Positions 19,037 to 29,579 of a DNA stretch of 64,000 nt are shown here, in pieces. This stretch comes from Neohoeflea coraliihabitans (GTDB lineage: Bacteria > Pseudomonadota > Alphaproteobacteria > Rhizobiales > Rhizobiaceae). A program made the translations under genes and the position numbers. Under the pieces are notes generated by a model that had not been told where the DNA came from, made no database searches, and saw only the letters and a program-made list of their open reading frames with translations. The stretch spans positions 372,001-436,000 of the forward strand of contig NZ_JAHWQX010000001.1 in the NCBI RefSeq assembly GCF_019334345.1, in the 5' to 3' direction. Position 1 is the stretch's first letter. Each line of letters starts with the position of its first letter.

Positions 19037-19753
19037 TCAACCGACATGCGCGCTCAGAATGTCGCCGAAATTTTTCTGGACGGCGTCGATCACTTCGTCG
19101 GTGCTCATTACGACGCAGTAGACGCCGGCTAGGATTTCAAGTGCGAGGCGTTGATGTTCTTCACTCATTGCTGCGCAAGCATCGCTCACGAGCACAACGT
19201 TATAGCCGCGGTCGCCTGCGTCCCGGACAGCCGTTTCCACACAGTAGTTCGTGACAACGCCAGTCATGATTAGAGTGTCGACGCCGAGATTACGCAAAAT
19301 CTGGTCTATCGCCGTTGCATTGAAGACGCCCGAAGCACCCTTTGAGATGACGATCTCGTTCTCGATCGGCTTGATTTCGTCGAGAATTTCACTTTCTCGC
19401 GAGCCAGCGGCTGCAAGCAGTTTGATGCGTTTATGCTCGATGCTGACTTCTCGGCAATCGTTTACAAGCGACGCTATGCGCGGATAAATTACTTGGACAC
19501 TTGCCGCTCGCGACACATCAAGCAGCCGCTTGGTATTCGGGATGACAATTTTCTCGACCTGATTAAAATAGTACTCATACTTGTCTGTTATGCCCTCACG
19601 CTTAGCGTCGGCGCCCATACCGTAATCGCGATGCGCATCGAGATATTGCATATCAATTACAAGTAGTGCGGTATTATTCGGAACTATTTCGAAATCAATG
19701 TTATCAAAAACTGAATCAAACACTTTCGATCGGCCGGCATCTTTCTCTACCAT
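19037..19753 (-). CDS. Isochorismatase-family cysteine hydrolase
   Basis: The 238-residue enzyme shows the full catalytic triad of the family: Asp34 (LVIDMQ), Lys138 (ISKGASGVF) and Cys171 (VVTNYCVETAVRDA), with the GY-V strand following. Members hydrolyse amides such as nicotinamide, N-carbamoylsarcosine, ureidoacrylate or biuret. The ATG at 19753 has AAGGAG 8 nt upstream. As first gene of the Liv-type transporter operon it probably acts on the imported compound or a product of it, releasing ammonia or a carbamate. An amide or ureido ligand for the transporter is therefore a reasonable guess, not a demonstrated one. A decayed relative lies at 1085-1320. Confidence 0.88.
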   Translation of the reverse strand: MVEKDAGRSKVFDSVFDNIDFEIVPNNTALLVIDMQYLDAHRDYGMGADAKREGITDKYEYYFNQVEKIVIPNTKRLLDVSRAASVQVIYPRIASLVNDCREVSIEHKRIKLLAAAGSRESEILDEIKPIENEIVISKGASGVFNATAIDQILRNLGVDTLIMTGVVTNYCVETAVRDAGDRGYNVVLVSDACAAMSEEHQRLALEILAGVYCVVMSTDEVIDAVQKNFGDILSAHVG

Positions 19754-19831
19754 TCTGTTGCTCCTTACGTGTTTGTGGACAATCTCAGTTATCGATCTCG
19801 TTCTTTACGACACAGCCGGATTTGATGATTA

Positions 19832-20944
19832 GCGACAAGTTCTCGCCTTGGCCGCCAAGAAGCGAAATACGCGGTTTACAGCGCTCGAGACGACGACGAA
19901 TACGTGGTGATCGAGGCGGCGGTGGCCTGGTCGGGAAGTATGGACCAGACGGCGGATATCATCAGACCTGACATCGCGATCGTCACGATGGTCGGCCTGG
20001 AACATTATTCAGCCTTCCGCGGCAAAGAAGCGATCGCGCGTGAGAAAGGCAAACTTGTTGAGGCGCTCGGCTCCCGCGGCCTCGCGGTCCTGAATGCCGA
20101 CGACGAGAATGTCATGAGCATGGCGGCACGATGCGAAGGACGCGTCGTCACCTTTGGTCAGAACGCGGATGCTGACTACCGAATTGTCGGTGTGAAACAG
20201 CGATATCCGGGCCCGCTTGTGGTGAAGCTGGCATCGCGACATGGAACCCACACCGTCACCGCAGAACTTATCGGCAAACATTTCAGCATGTGCATTGCAG
20301 CCGCCTATGCCGCGGCCATGGAGATTGGCGTTCCCGTCGAGACCTTCACGAAAGCTGTCTCCGGCTTCGATGCCATCCAGGGTCGATGCGAACCGGTCCA
20401 CCTCGACAATGGCACGACCTTCCTGATGGATACGGTGAAGGCACCGTGGGAATCGCTGACGCTTCCGATGGAGACCGTCAGGGACGCCAAGGCAGTCCGC
20501 AAACGAATTGTGATCGATCAAATGTCTGACTATCCCGGCAGCTCAAACTCAAAGTACCGCGCGGCATACAAGGCGGCCCGCGATGCGGCTGATGAGGTCA
20601 TTTTCGTGGGCGACAACGCCCATCGGCATGGTGCAAGCGAGGAGGACAGGGCTTCCGGCCATATCGTTGAGGCCCTTGATGCCCGCGCCGTTCACGAGCA
20701 TCTGCGTCGGACCTTGACGGACGGCGAACTCGTCCTGTTGAAGAGCTCACAAAACCTCCACCTTGAGCGGGCGGCTTTGGCATTCAACAGCGATGTAAAA
20801 TGCTGGGTCGACAGATGCGGCAAATCGGGCACATGCGTCCAATGCGGCATGCTTGCCTACCCCTATGAAGAACACGCTGCCATCAGGAAATCACGACGAC
20901 AGAAGCGCTGGAAGTCACGGATCATCGGCTCCGACACAGCGTGA
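19832..20944 (+). pseudogene. Mur-ligase-family protein, 5'-truncated remnant
   Basis: The open frame begins just after a stop at 19826 with no suitable start; recognisable protein begins around RQEAKYAVYSARDDDEYVV. What follows is the central and C-terminal part of a Mur ligase: RPDIAIVTMVGLEHYSAF with EKGKLVEAL, VLNADDE, and the C-terminal domain with DQMSDYPGSSNSKYR. It ends in a CxxCG-like tail. The N-terminal ATP-binding loop (GxxGKT/S) expected in MurF- or CapB-like enzymes is absent, so the piece cannot be active as a ligase. Its 5' side is cut at the border of the Liv block, which suggests that the Liv block was inserted or that the gene was lost by deletion. Confidence 0.7.
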
Positions 20945-20972
20945 CCGCCGGAGGTGTACAAGGGCGCTTACG

Positions 20973-21083
20973 TATGGGCGGGCTGCGGCGCGACCTGAGG
21001 AGATTGCATCCGCCATATTGTTCCTGGCTGCGGATGCGACCTTCGTCAACGGTCAGACACTCGTGATCGACGGAGGTTCGTGA
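20973..21083 (+). pseudogene. SDR (short-chain dehydrogenase) C-terminal fragment
   Basis: The last 36 codons of an SDR are present: RPEEIASAILFLAAD, then FVNGQTLVIDGGS and a stop, the usual C-terminal motif of FabG-like enzymes. No Rossmann fold or active site precedes it; the upstream sequence is the Mur ligase remnant in another frame. It is a deletion product. Confidence 0.75.
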
Positions 21084-21234
21084 CTGGTTTGCCGGTGGCC
21101 GGCAGTTGAGTGGAAAATCATCCTGATGTGCTTCCCGGAAACGCCGTCGCTATAGGTTAGAGTTTTCTGCGATGTGCTCTGGGACCGAACTTTGGACCGC
21201 CGGGGAATAGAGTTTCCGGCTCTGATCACGATGG

Positions 21235-21330
21235 CTAGCTGGTTGGGCCACCAGTATTGTGTAGGGCGATCGGGACGTTATATCCGATCGCCGAGTGAGG
21301 ACGTTCCTCGTTGTAGTATTTTAGCCTCAT
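21235..21330 (-). pseudogene. IS3-family transposase C-terminal remnant
   Basis: On the minus strand 32 codons read RLKYYNEERPHSAIGY, then VPIALHN and a TAG stop. YNEERPHSAIG is the conserved end of IS3-group OrfB transposases. Nothing of the integrase core remains. It is of a different IS3 subgroup from the remnant at 13926, whose corresponding motif is NRPHSSL. Confidence 0.75.
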
Positions 21331-21365
21331 GGTCTGCGATAGGACAGCCTTAACGCGCGGGCGAT

Positions 21366-22130
21366 TCAGCGCAGCGAGAACGGGACGGCAAATCCGATCG
21401 TGGCGTAGAAACCGTCATCGCTGCTTCCCTGCTCATCCTGATAGCCCGCCGAGACCACCATGCTCAGACGATCTGTCAGCGGAATGTCGCCGACGAACGC
21501 GCCATAGCGCAGGGTCGAACTGCTCGCCACCTCGTCGAACACCGTAAATTCGCCGCCGAACCGCAGCGTCGGCAGCTTATAGCCGGCCTTGGCGTGCAGA
21601 TAGACCTGATCATAGGCGGTTGAGAATGAACCGTAGCTCTGGAAATAAAGGCTATTGGTGCGGGTGGTCTCGAAACCGTATTGAGCGATCGCCCCGAACT
21701 CTGACCCGTCAGTGATTCCGCCGGGCGGGTTTTCATCGTTGTTGACCACATGCGCGCCACCCGCCAGCGAGACGTAGAAGTCCGGCATCACCCACTGATA
21801 ACCTAGTAGAAGAGTGCCGTAGACGGAGTCCGTTTCCGACAGCGGCGCATCGGTGTTGCCGTAGCCGATGCTGCCCGACATGATCCAGCCCGAGGCCGCA
21901 ATATTGCCATTCAGGGCGGTGACGAAGCCGGCATCGAGACCGAAGGCATCGCTGTCCGTGTTGGCATAATCCGCTCCCCAGTAAACGACCGTGTCATAAG
22001 CTGGTTCAGAGATGAGACTGCCGCCCATCCGGGCATCCATGTCAGCCGCGAGTGCCGTCGCGGGCAGTGCTGCAATCAACGCAGCAGCCGCAAGGCTTGC
22101 TGCCCGGTTCGTCTTCACCCGATATTTCAC
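21366..22130 (-). CDS. Exported BcsS-like outer-membrane protein
   Basis: The 254-residue protein has a Sec signal peptide (ASLAAAALIAALPATALA, cleavage before ADMD). The remainder is rich in alternating aromatic/Gly/Thr strands (YGTLLLGYQWVMPDFYVSLAGGAH, FYATIGFAVPFSLR) and ends with an aromatic-free but beta-type terminus typical of small outer-membrane barrels. It resembles the BcsS family (cellulose biosynthesis protein BcsS) found in rhizobia; that identification is from memory. The start is GTG at 22130. No cellulose synthase lies in the window, so it may serve the polysaccharide made by the neighbouring GT4/DUF2194-like genes. Confidence 0.6.
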   Translation of the reverse strand: MKYRVKTNRAASLAAAALIAALPATALAADMDARMGGSLISEPAYDTVVYWGADYANTDSDAFGLDAGFVTALNGNIAASGWIMSGSIGYGNTDAPLSETDSVYGTLLLGYQWVMPDFYVSLAGGAHVVNNDENPPGGITDGSEFGAIAQYGFETTRTNSLYFQSYGSFSTAYDQVYLHAKAGYKLPTLRFGGEFTVFDEVASSSTLRYGAFVGDIPLTDRLSMVVSAGYQDEQGSSDDGFYATIGFAVPFSLR

Positions 22131-22259
22131 GTCGTCCCCGCTTTCTTTTCACGTTTTTTTCCCGGCCACCCATGGTCCCAGGGTGACACCGGGCTTCAAT
22201 GCCAATCTGCATTCGCGTCCACTCGGCCGCCGATGGCCGGTCCCCGACAATGGCGGAGG

Positions 22260-23291
22260 CTACCCGGCTCCATAGACCACATGGGTTGGCATCGGAAGAC
22301 CCGATTCAGTTTCATCCTCGGCTTCCGGACGGCCAATCGCCGCCTCTTCGAGATCGATATCCCGTCCCGGCGTCAGGGCAGAGGCGAGAACCACCCCCGT
22401 GGCACCGAAATAAAGACGTAGTCCCCCAACGGCCTGGTAGCGATTGCGCAGCCCATACGAGTTTTCGCCGAGGGTCGTCAGCCCGACAAGGCCGGTTACA
22501 CCAGGCAACCCGGTGGCAGTGTCGTCAGCTGACGGTTGGGCGCCAGCTTGTGCCGCCGTCAATGAACCAAGGCCGATCAAAGCAACGAGCCCCGAAACGC
22601 GCGCCACCAGCGCGGCCAGGCCGCGCCCGGCGCTGCGCTGCATGGATTGATTGTCAACCGGCGTATAGCGCGTCGATGGAACGCTGCTACTGACGCGCAC
22701 CGAGCGCAGCGCTTTTCTCAGATCTTCGCAGACGCTGCTCTCGATGAGCGCGTGCACGCCTTCAATGCCCGCGCGCTGACTGGCGGCGCTGCCGGCGGAG
22801 GGCATGATGAGGGTCAGCGCCGCAATGTCCGGCTGCCAGAGAATACGGTCGATGGCGTCGCCAAGCCGGGCTCTTATCAGACGAGCGAGGCTCAACAACT
22901 TCGAGACACGGGAGAAGGAGCCGGTCGGATCGGCAAGAATCTTGTCGTGGTGAAATCGTTCGGCGAAGGCTTCGAGACTCTGCGGGGCATGCAGCTGGCG
23001 GTTCGAGTGAAACCGCAACCGCAATTCATGGTTCGGATGAGTTGCGGCGAATGTTTCGGTGATGAAAGCGCGCTGCTCGCGCGTCAATGCGTCATCGACC
23101 GCATGAATGGTGATGATCTCGGTCCGTCGACCTGATCTGGATCGATCCGCCCCGGCGAGAAAGTAAAGCCCGCAGCGGGCATCGTTCAGTGTCTCTTTTA
23201 CTTCGAGATTATCCACCCGCGTTCCCTCCTCCGAGAAATGCGCAATGCCGCACTTTAATTGAAGCAGGTCGTTATGCCAAGCAACCACCAT
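22260..23291 (-). CDS. Uncharacterised protein with central membrane helix
   Basis: I do not recognise this 343-residue protein. From the ATG at 23291 it has a soluble N-terminal part (about 1-215, with NDLLQLKCGIAHFSEEGTRVDNLEVKE and an Arg-rich stretch). A single hydrophobic segment follows near 220-245 (RGLAALVARVSGLVALIGLGSLTAAQAGAQ) that looks like an internal signal anchor with an AQAGAQ end. The C-terminal 100 residues contain Gly-rich motifs (GLPGVTGLVGLTTLGENSYGLRNRYQAVGGLRLYFGATG) resembling the start of a beta-barrel-associated protein. It lies between the BcsS-like gene and the GT4 gene on the same strand, so a role in polysaccharide export or anchoring is possible. Frame continuity beyond 23291 to 23729 is an antisense artefact of the GT4 gene. 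Confidence 0.55.
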   Translation of the reverse strand: MVVAWHNDLLQLKCGIAHFSEEGTRVDNLEVKETLNDARCGLYFLAGADRSRSGRRTEIITIHAVDDALTREQRAFITETFAATHPNHELRLRFHSNRQLHAPQSLEAFAERFHHDKILADPTGSFSRVSKLLSLARLIRARLGDAIDRILWQPDIAALTLIMPSAGSAASQRAGIEGVHALIESSVCEDLRKALRSVRVSSSVPSTRYTPVDNQSMQRSAGRGLAALVARVSGLVALIGLGSLTAAQAGAQPSADDTATGLPGVTGLVGLTTLGENSYGLRNRYQAVGGLRLYFGATGVVLASALTPGRDIDLEEAAIGRPEAEDETESGLPMPTHVVYGAG

Positions 23292-23341
23292 CGGAGTACC
23301 TGTCCTGCACTTCCACTTTGCAGGAAGGTGTTGCTCAGACG

Positions 23342-24484
23342 CTAAACAATGTTTGCAACCGGAGGTCGGGCGCCCTGCAGAGCCATGGCGCGGAGGTAGA
23401 TCTCGCGGCGAATGGCGGTGCGCGGCTCCATTGAGCGCGCCATCACCTGCTGCCAGAACGGCCACCACTCCCTGGTCTTGATTTCCCAGGACCAGTTCAG
23501 TGCACGCTGACGGTTTTCCTGCCGTAGACTCAAGCGCCGATCGCGATCCTGCAGCAGTCCTGCGATGCAATCGGCCAAGCGTTCGGGAGAGGGGTCGGCA
23601 ATGATCAGACTTGTTTGCAGATCGCCAAAGGCTTCGGGCACGATGCCGACATCCGTGGAGATGACAGGTACGCCGCAGGCCATTGCCTCGAGAACCGTGT
23701 TCGGCGTGCCTTCCATCGCCGAGGTGCACACGAACACGTCGAGGTCGCGATAAAAGTCGGGCATTTCCTCAAAACGGATGCGATTGATCTGGGGGTCCGC
23801 CACGCGCGCTTCGACCGCAAGGCCGCGCTCCGTCAGTGCATCCATCATCGGCCGGAACAGCCGGTGGTAACCTTTCACATCCCAACCCTGGTTCTGCCGA
23901 CCCCATGCGCTGTTGCCGGCCCAGCCGATCGCGAAGGTTTGCGGTTCGGGCGGAATCGTGTCGCGAGGTGAAAAATGCTCGATATCCACGCCGTCATGAA
24001 TGACGAGGTCCGGCGCCGGTAGGTCCGGCTCTGCCTCATAGATCGCCTGCAGCTTGCGCGAGGATACTGTGTATCCATCGATGGTCACGAAACGTGATCG
24101 CCGTTCCTGAAGCTCCGCGCTGGCGGAAAAGAGATGATCATAGATCGAGGTGGTAAAGGCGCAGCTATTCACTGCACGGACCAGGGTCGCGTAGTCGTAT
24201 CCCAGATGACGGGCCGCCCTGTCGATGATCGCCGGCTGAAGAAGATAAAACAGGTCCTCGCGCCAGAAAATGTGGCACAGGTCGATCCGCTTGAGAAAAA
24301 TCGTCTCAAACAGCCGGTGCTCCTTGCCGATCACGTCGCACATGAACACCTTTGAGATCTTGTTCTTGCCGGCATAACGGGCGATGTTGTTGGCAATGTT
24401 GTCGAAAGCCCAGGATGGCTGATCGGGGCAGAGAAGGACATGGATGGCCTGACCGGGGGACTGTTGACCTTCTGAAAACGCCAT
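23342..24484 (-). CDS. Glycosyltransferase family 4-like enzyme
   Basis: The 380-residue protein has the two-domain GT-B layout. The C-terminal half carries the GT4 donor-site pattern: FAIGWAGNSAWG, RDLDVFVCTSAMEGTPNTVLEAMACGVPVISTDVG, with the E-x7-E-type segment EGTPNTVLEA binding the nucleotide sugar. The N-terminal half (VLLCPDQPSWAFDNIANNIARY) is atypical for GT4 but is seen in enzymes acting on surface polysaccharides. The ATG at 24484 has AAGGGAAGG upstream. It is divergent from the DUF2194-like gene, with about 117 nt between them that must hold both promoters. Confidence 0.85.
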   Translation of the reverse strand: MAFSEGQQSPGQAIHVLLCPDQPSWAFDNIANNIARYAGKNKISKVFMCDVIGKEHRLFETIFLKRIDLCHIFWREDLFYLLQPAIIDRAARHLGYDYATLVRAVNSCAFTTSIYDHLFSASAELQERRSRFVTIDGYTVSSRKLQAIYEAEPDLPAPDLVIHDGVDIEHFSPRDTIPPEPQTFAIGWAGNSAWGRQNQGWDVKGYHRLFRPMMDALTERGLAVEARVADPQINRIRFEEMPDFYRDLDVFVCTSAMEGTPNTVLEAMACGVPVISTDVGIVPEAFGDLQTSLIIADPSPERLADCIAGLLQDRDRRLSLRQENRQRALNWSWEIKTREWWPFWQQVMARSMEPRTAIRREIYLRAMALQGARPPVANIV

Positions 24485-24601
24485 ACACCTTCCCTTCCCC
24501 CGGAATATCGCCGCTGCACATCCTGCCGCAGCGAGGGGAATGGGATCAAGTCCGGCGTGCTCTTATTCCATCGCCGGACCGGTGGGCGGAGAGTTTCAGG
24601 C

Positions 24602-26678
<2,077 letters not shown>

Positions 26679-27040
26679 GGGTCTGTGGCAGTAACAAGGG
26701 AGACACGGCGAAAGTCTCTATTTCTGCCAGCCGGCCGTATTGTCGCCGGTCCAGCCGCAGGCGGCGCTGGCGTCGAATTCCACTCGAAACGCCTCGACGG
26801 TCGGTCGCGCCCTTGCCGACGGCATCGAGCATGTCGAACAGTTCCCCGGCAACTCATCGCGTCTGAGCCATTCGCGCACGGCGCCGGCCTGGGCCGTTTG
26901 GAGCGCATTGCCGCACGCCGCCTCGACGGCGATCTTCAACTTGCTGACCGAGCGCTTGCGGGTGCCGGAGGACGCCGGTTTGAGAAAGAGGCGATGCAGA
27001 TGTCTCGAGGACGTTCATAGTCGGATCGCTGGCGTTGCGC
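26679..27040. other. Gene-free stretch
   Basis: Several short open frames exist on both strands but none has a family signature or a plausible start with a ribosome binding site. It is bounded by an ALDH fragment and the 3' end of the EamA gene, so it is probably degraded accessory DNA. Confidence 0.45.
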
Positions 27041-27988
27041 CTAGCTTTCGGCGTGCTGTGATGCGGCGGTCTCCACCTCGCGCTGTCGCTCGCGATAAAA
27101 GACATATAGGCCGGAGGAGAGGATGACAGCAGTGCCGAGCAGGGTCATGGCGTCAAAAATTTCGCCGAAGACGAGAAAGCCGACAAGTGTTGCGCCGACG
27201 ATTTCCAGGTACTGGAACGGCGCAAGCAGGCTGGCTTCCACCTTGCTGAAGGCAAAAGTGATTGCGAGGAATGCAGCCATCGCCAGCACCCCGGCTGCTA
27301 GGACCATCCAGAAAACCCAGACTGGCAAGCCGGCCATTGCTGTCCGCTCGAAGCCCAGCGTACTGACCACGAGATGCATCACGAGAACGAATGCCGCGGC
27401 CCAGAGAGAGGCACCGAACTGGAAGGCCAAAGCGGAACGTCGGCGTGTTGCCTTGCGCATCACGATCATGTTGAACGCAAAGGCTGTTGCGGCCAAGACA
27501 GGCAGCAATACGACTGGTCCGAATTCAACAAAGTTCGGCCGGATCACGATCAGAGCGCCGATCAGCCCGACGCCGACCGCGGCATATCTGCGGGGACCTG
27601 GCACTTCTCCGAGAAACGGGCCGGCCAACAGCGTCAGCAGTAAGGGCTCCACGAAAAAGATTGCAATTGCCGTGGCGATCGGCATGGAGGCGAAGGCCGT
27701 GATCAACGACAGGGTTACGGTGACGATGAGAAGCGCCGAGAGAAGCGACGCGCCCGAGAGGACAGAGCCGCTGAGACGGTGCCGAAGAAGTATCGCGACC
27801 GGAACGAAGAATACCGCCTGCGCCAGCGTCCGCCAAACGGTCACCTCGAACGGTGTGGCAAAGGCGGTCAGCGTTTTAGAGATCGCGTCGCCGAGCGGAA
27901 GCAGCACCATTGCGATGCACATCGCAGCAATACCAGCCCGCTTTTCGAAACCGGGGAAATCGGCCGGGATAAAATCTAATCGTGACAT
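27041..27988 (-). CDS. EamA/DMT-family transporter
   Basis: The roughly 315-residue protein has ten hydrophobic segments in two EamA repeats. The first starts at AAMCIAMVLLPLGDAISKTLTAF and the second at LPVLAATAFAFNMIVMRKATRR. The second repeat ends with the EamA sequence ASLLAPFQYLEIVGATLVGFLVFGE. Members are inner-membrane drug/metabolite exporters or importers. The ATG at 27988 is preferred; an in-frame GTG at 28006 is possible, and neither has a strong ribosome binding site. It is divergent from the sulfatase gene and shares a 146-nt intergenic region with a perfect palindrome (28041-28052) and an IclR-like motif (28094-28113). It might export an end product such as sulfate or an unused sugar, but this is only suggested by position. 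Confidence 0.88.
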   Translation of the reverse strand: MSRLDFIPADFPGFEKRAGIAAMCIAMVLLPLGDAISKTLTAFATPFEVTVWRTLAQAVFFVPVAILLRHRLSGSVLSGASLLSALLIVTVTLSLITAFASMPIATAIAIFFVEPLLLTLLAGPFLGEVPGPRRYAAVGVGLIGALIVIRPNFVEFGPVVLLPVLAATAFAFNMIVMRKATRRRSALAFQFGASLWAAAFVLVMHLVVSTLGFERTAMAGLPVWVFWMVLAAGVLAMAAFLAITFAFSKVEASLLAPFQYLEIVGATLVGFLVFGEIFDAMTLLGTAVILSSGLYVFYRERQREVETAASQHAES

Positions 27989-28040
27989 CACAATCTTTTC
28001 TGACACGGCCGCTACTAACTTACAAACGCGGGCTCGATAG

Positions 28041-28052
28041 AGAGCATGCTCT
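28041..28052. promoter_or_regulatory. Perfect 12-bp palindrome in the EamA-sulfatase intergenic region
   Basis: AGAGCATGCTCT is self-complementary over 12 bp. It lies 53 nt upstream of the EamA start and 83 nt upstream of the sulfatase start. A regulator site is plausible but no partner is identified. Confidence 0.35.
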
Positions 28053-28093
28053 GTGTTCAGATCCCGTCAAGCTCATTGCAAATATGAAACGAT

Positions 28094-28113
28094 TGTTCTA
28101 ATTAGAATTAGAA
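28094..28113. promoter_or_regulatory. IclR-like half-site pair upstream of the sulfatase gene
   Basis: TGTTCTAATTAGAATTAGAA contains the palindrome TTCTAATTAGAA. Its half-site TGTTCTAA recurs as TGTTCCAA in the palindrome upstream of dctP (33305-33322). It lies just upstream of the sulfatase ribosome binding site (22 nt before the ATG), where a bound repressor would block expression. Confidence 0.4.
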
Positions 28114-28134
28114 TTTGAATTTTGGAAAAATCCG

Positions 28135-29568
28135 ATGCCCACCAAGCCCAATATCATTTTCATCATCACCGACCAGCAGCGCTATGATACCATCGCCGAA
28201 TTCGGCTATGACTTCATGGAAACGCCCAATCTGGACCGGCTGGCAAGGGAGGGTGTGTATCTGAGCGCCTGTTACGCGGCCGCGCCTTCCTGTGTTCCGG
28301 CCCGCGCGAGTCTCTTTACCGGCCATTATCCGCATACGACGGGCGTCGTCGACAACGCGGCCACGTGGCGGCACACCTGGGTGGAAGACCTCGCGGAGGC
28401 CGGATACCATTGCGTGAACATCGGCAAGATGCACACCCAGCCAATGGATACACCCGCCGGATTTCATGCCCGCATGATCGTCGAGAACAAGGACCGGTCG
28501 ATGGCCAAACGCGGCGCCGATTTTGTCGATGAGTGGGACAAGGCCATTCGAAAGGCCAATTTCGAAAAACCCGGGCTGCCGTCCTACCGGCTGCTGAACG
28601 ACTATGCGGACAGGCTGGGCGCCTTTGAATGGCCGCTTCCCGATGAACTGCATTCGGACAATTTCGTCGGCAGTCTCGCGGTCGACTGGATTCAGGAGAA
28701 AAGATCCGACAAGCCGCTGTTCCTCCAGGTCGGATTCCCCGGACCGCATCCACCCTATGACCCGCCCGCCCATGAGGTGGAACGCTATCTTTCACGCGAA
28801 TTGCCCATCGATCCGGTGCGTCCCGGCGATGTCGAAAGCCAGCCCAGACCCTTCCGCGAGCTTGTACAGAAACATGTCGATGGCGATCATGATTCCGTTC
28901 GCCACAAGGTCGATGCCTCGGCCGAGGAACGCCGCCGCCAACGCGCCTATTACCTTGCCAATGTCACGATGATCGACCGCGAAGTTGGACGGATAATCGA
29001 TGCGCTGGACGAAACCGGCCGGCTCGAAGATACGATCATCGTGTTCACGTCCGACCATGGCGACATGCTTGGCGATCATGGTCATAGCCAGAAATGGTCG
29101 ATGTATGAACAGGTCATAAGACTGCCCATCATCATCTGGTCGTCGCGGGGTTTCAAGGCAAGAGGCCGTCTCGACCCGCTGGTTCAGCACATGGATATCG
29201 CACCGACGCTCTTCGATCTCGCCGGCTTGGAAAAACCCTCTTCCTGGGAAGCGGTTTCGTTTGCCGACGCGTTGAACGACGACGCGTTCGAAGGCCGTTA
29301 CGCGGTCTATTGCGAGCAGGGTCGCGACGTCGTCTTCCGGTTCAGCGATTTCGTGTCCATGGTGCGAACGCGGCGCTGGAAATATGTTCATTTTCTCGGA
29401 GAGGATTTTGGGCAGCTCTTCGACCTGGAATCGGACCCCGGGGAATACGAGAATCGCTGGGACGACCCCGCTTGTGCTGCGATAAGGGACGAGATGGAAA
29501 AAGAGCTGATGAACTGGCGGATACGCAGCGGTTACAAGGCACGGGAATGGGCCGAAAAATGGCGCTAG
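28135..29568 (+). CDS. Sulfatase (S1-type, Cys formylglycine precursor), no signal peptide
   Basis: The 477-residue alkaline-phosphatase-superfamily hydrolase begins PNIIFIITDQQRYD (Asp13 in the metal site) and has the C-x-P-x-R motif at Cys53, Pro55, Arg57 (PSCVPARASLFTGHYPH), where Cys is converted to formylglycine. Further metal and sulfate ligands appear in VFTSDHGDMLGDHGHSQKW and PHPPYDPPAHE. There is no signal peptide, so it should act in the cytoplasm after import of a sulfated substrate, and it needs a cytosolic formylglycine-generating enzyme not found in this window. The ATG at 28135 follows GGAAAAATCCG. It converges with iclR at 11 nt. Phosphonate-ester hydrolases share the fold, so the sulfate ester substrate is probable, not proven. 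Confidence 0.88.
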   Translation: MPTKPNIIFIITDQQRYDTIAEFGYDFMETPNLDRLAREGVYLSACYAAAPSCVPARASLFTGHYPHTTGVVDNAATWRHTWVEDLAEAGYHCVNIGKMHTQPMDTPAGFHARMIVENKDRSMAKRGADFVDEWDKAIRKANFEKPGLPSYRLLNDYADRLGAFEWPLPDELHSDNFVGSLAVDWIQEKRSDKPLFLQVGFPGPHPPYDPPAHEVERYLSRELPIDPVRPGDVESQPRPFRELVQKHVDGDHDSVRHKVDASAEERRRQRAYYLANVTMIDREVGRIIDALDETGRLEDTIIVFTSDHGDMLGDHGHSQKWSMYEQVIRLPIIIWSSRGFKARGRLDPLVQHMDIAPTLFDLAGLEKPSSWEAVSFADALNDDAFEGRYAVYCEQGRDVVFRFSDFVSMVRTRRWKYVHFLGEDFGQLFDLESDPGEYENRWDDPACAAIRDEMEKELMNWRIRSGYKAREWAEKWR

Positions 29569-29579
29569 GGGCGGTCCGG

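Noticed and set aside
22260-23729. A 489-residue frame for the unknown protein
   Set aside because: The first 146 residues lie over the end of the GT4 gene out of frame and have shadow composition; the ATG at 23291 is better.
26685-27126. Open frames on both strands between the ALDH fragment and the EamA gene
   Set aside because: No start with a ribosome binding site and no motif; composition is like other shadow frames.
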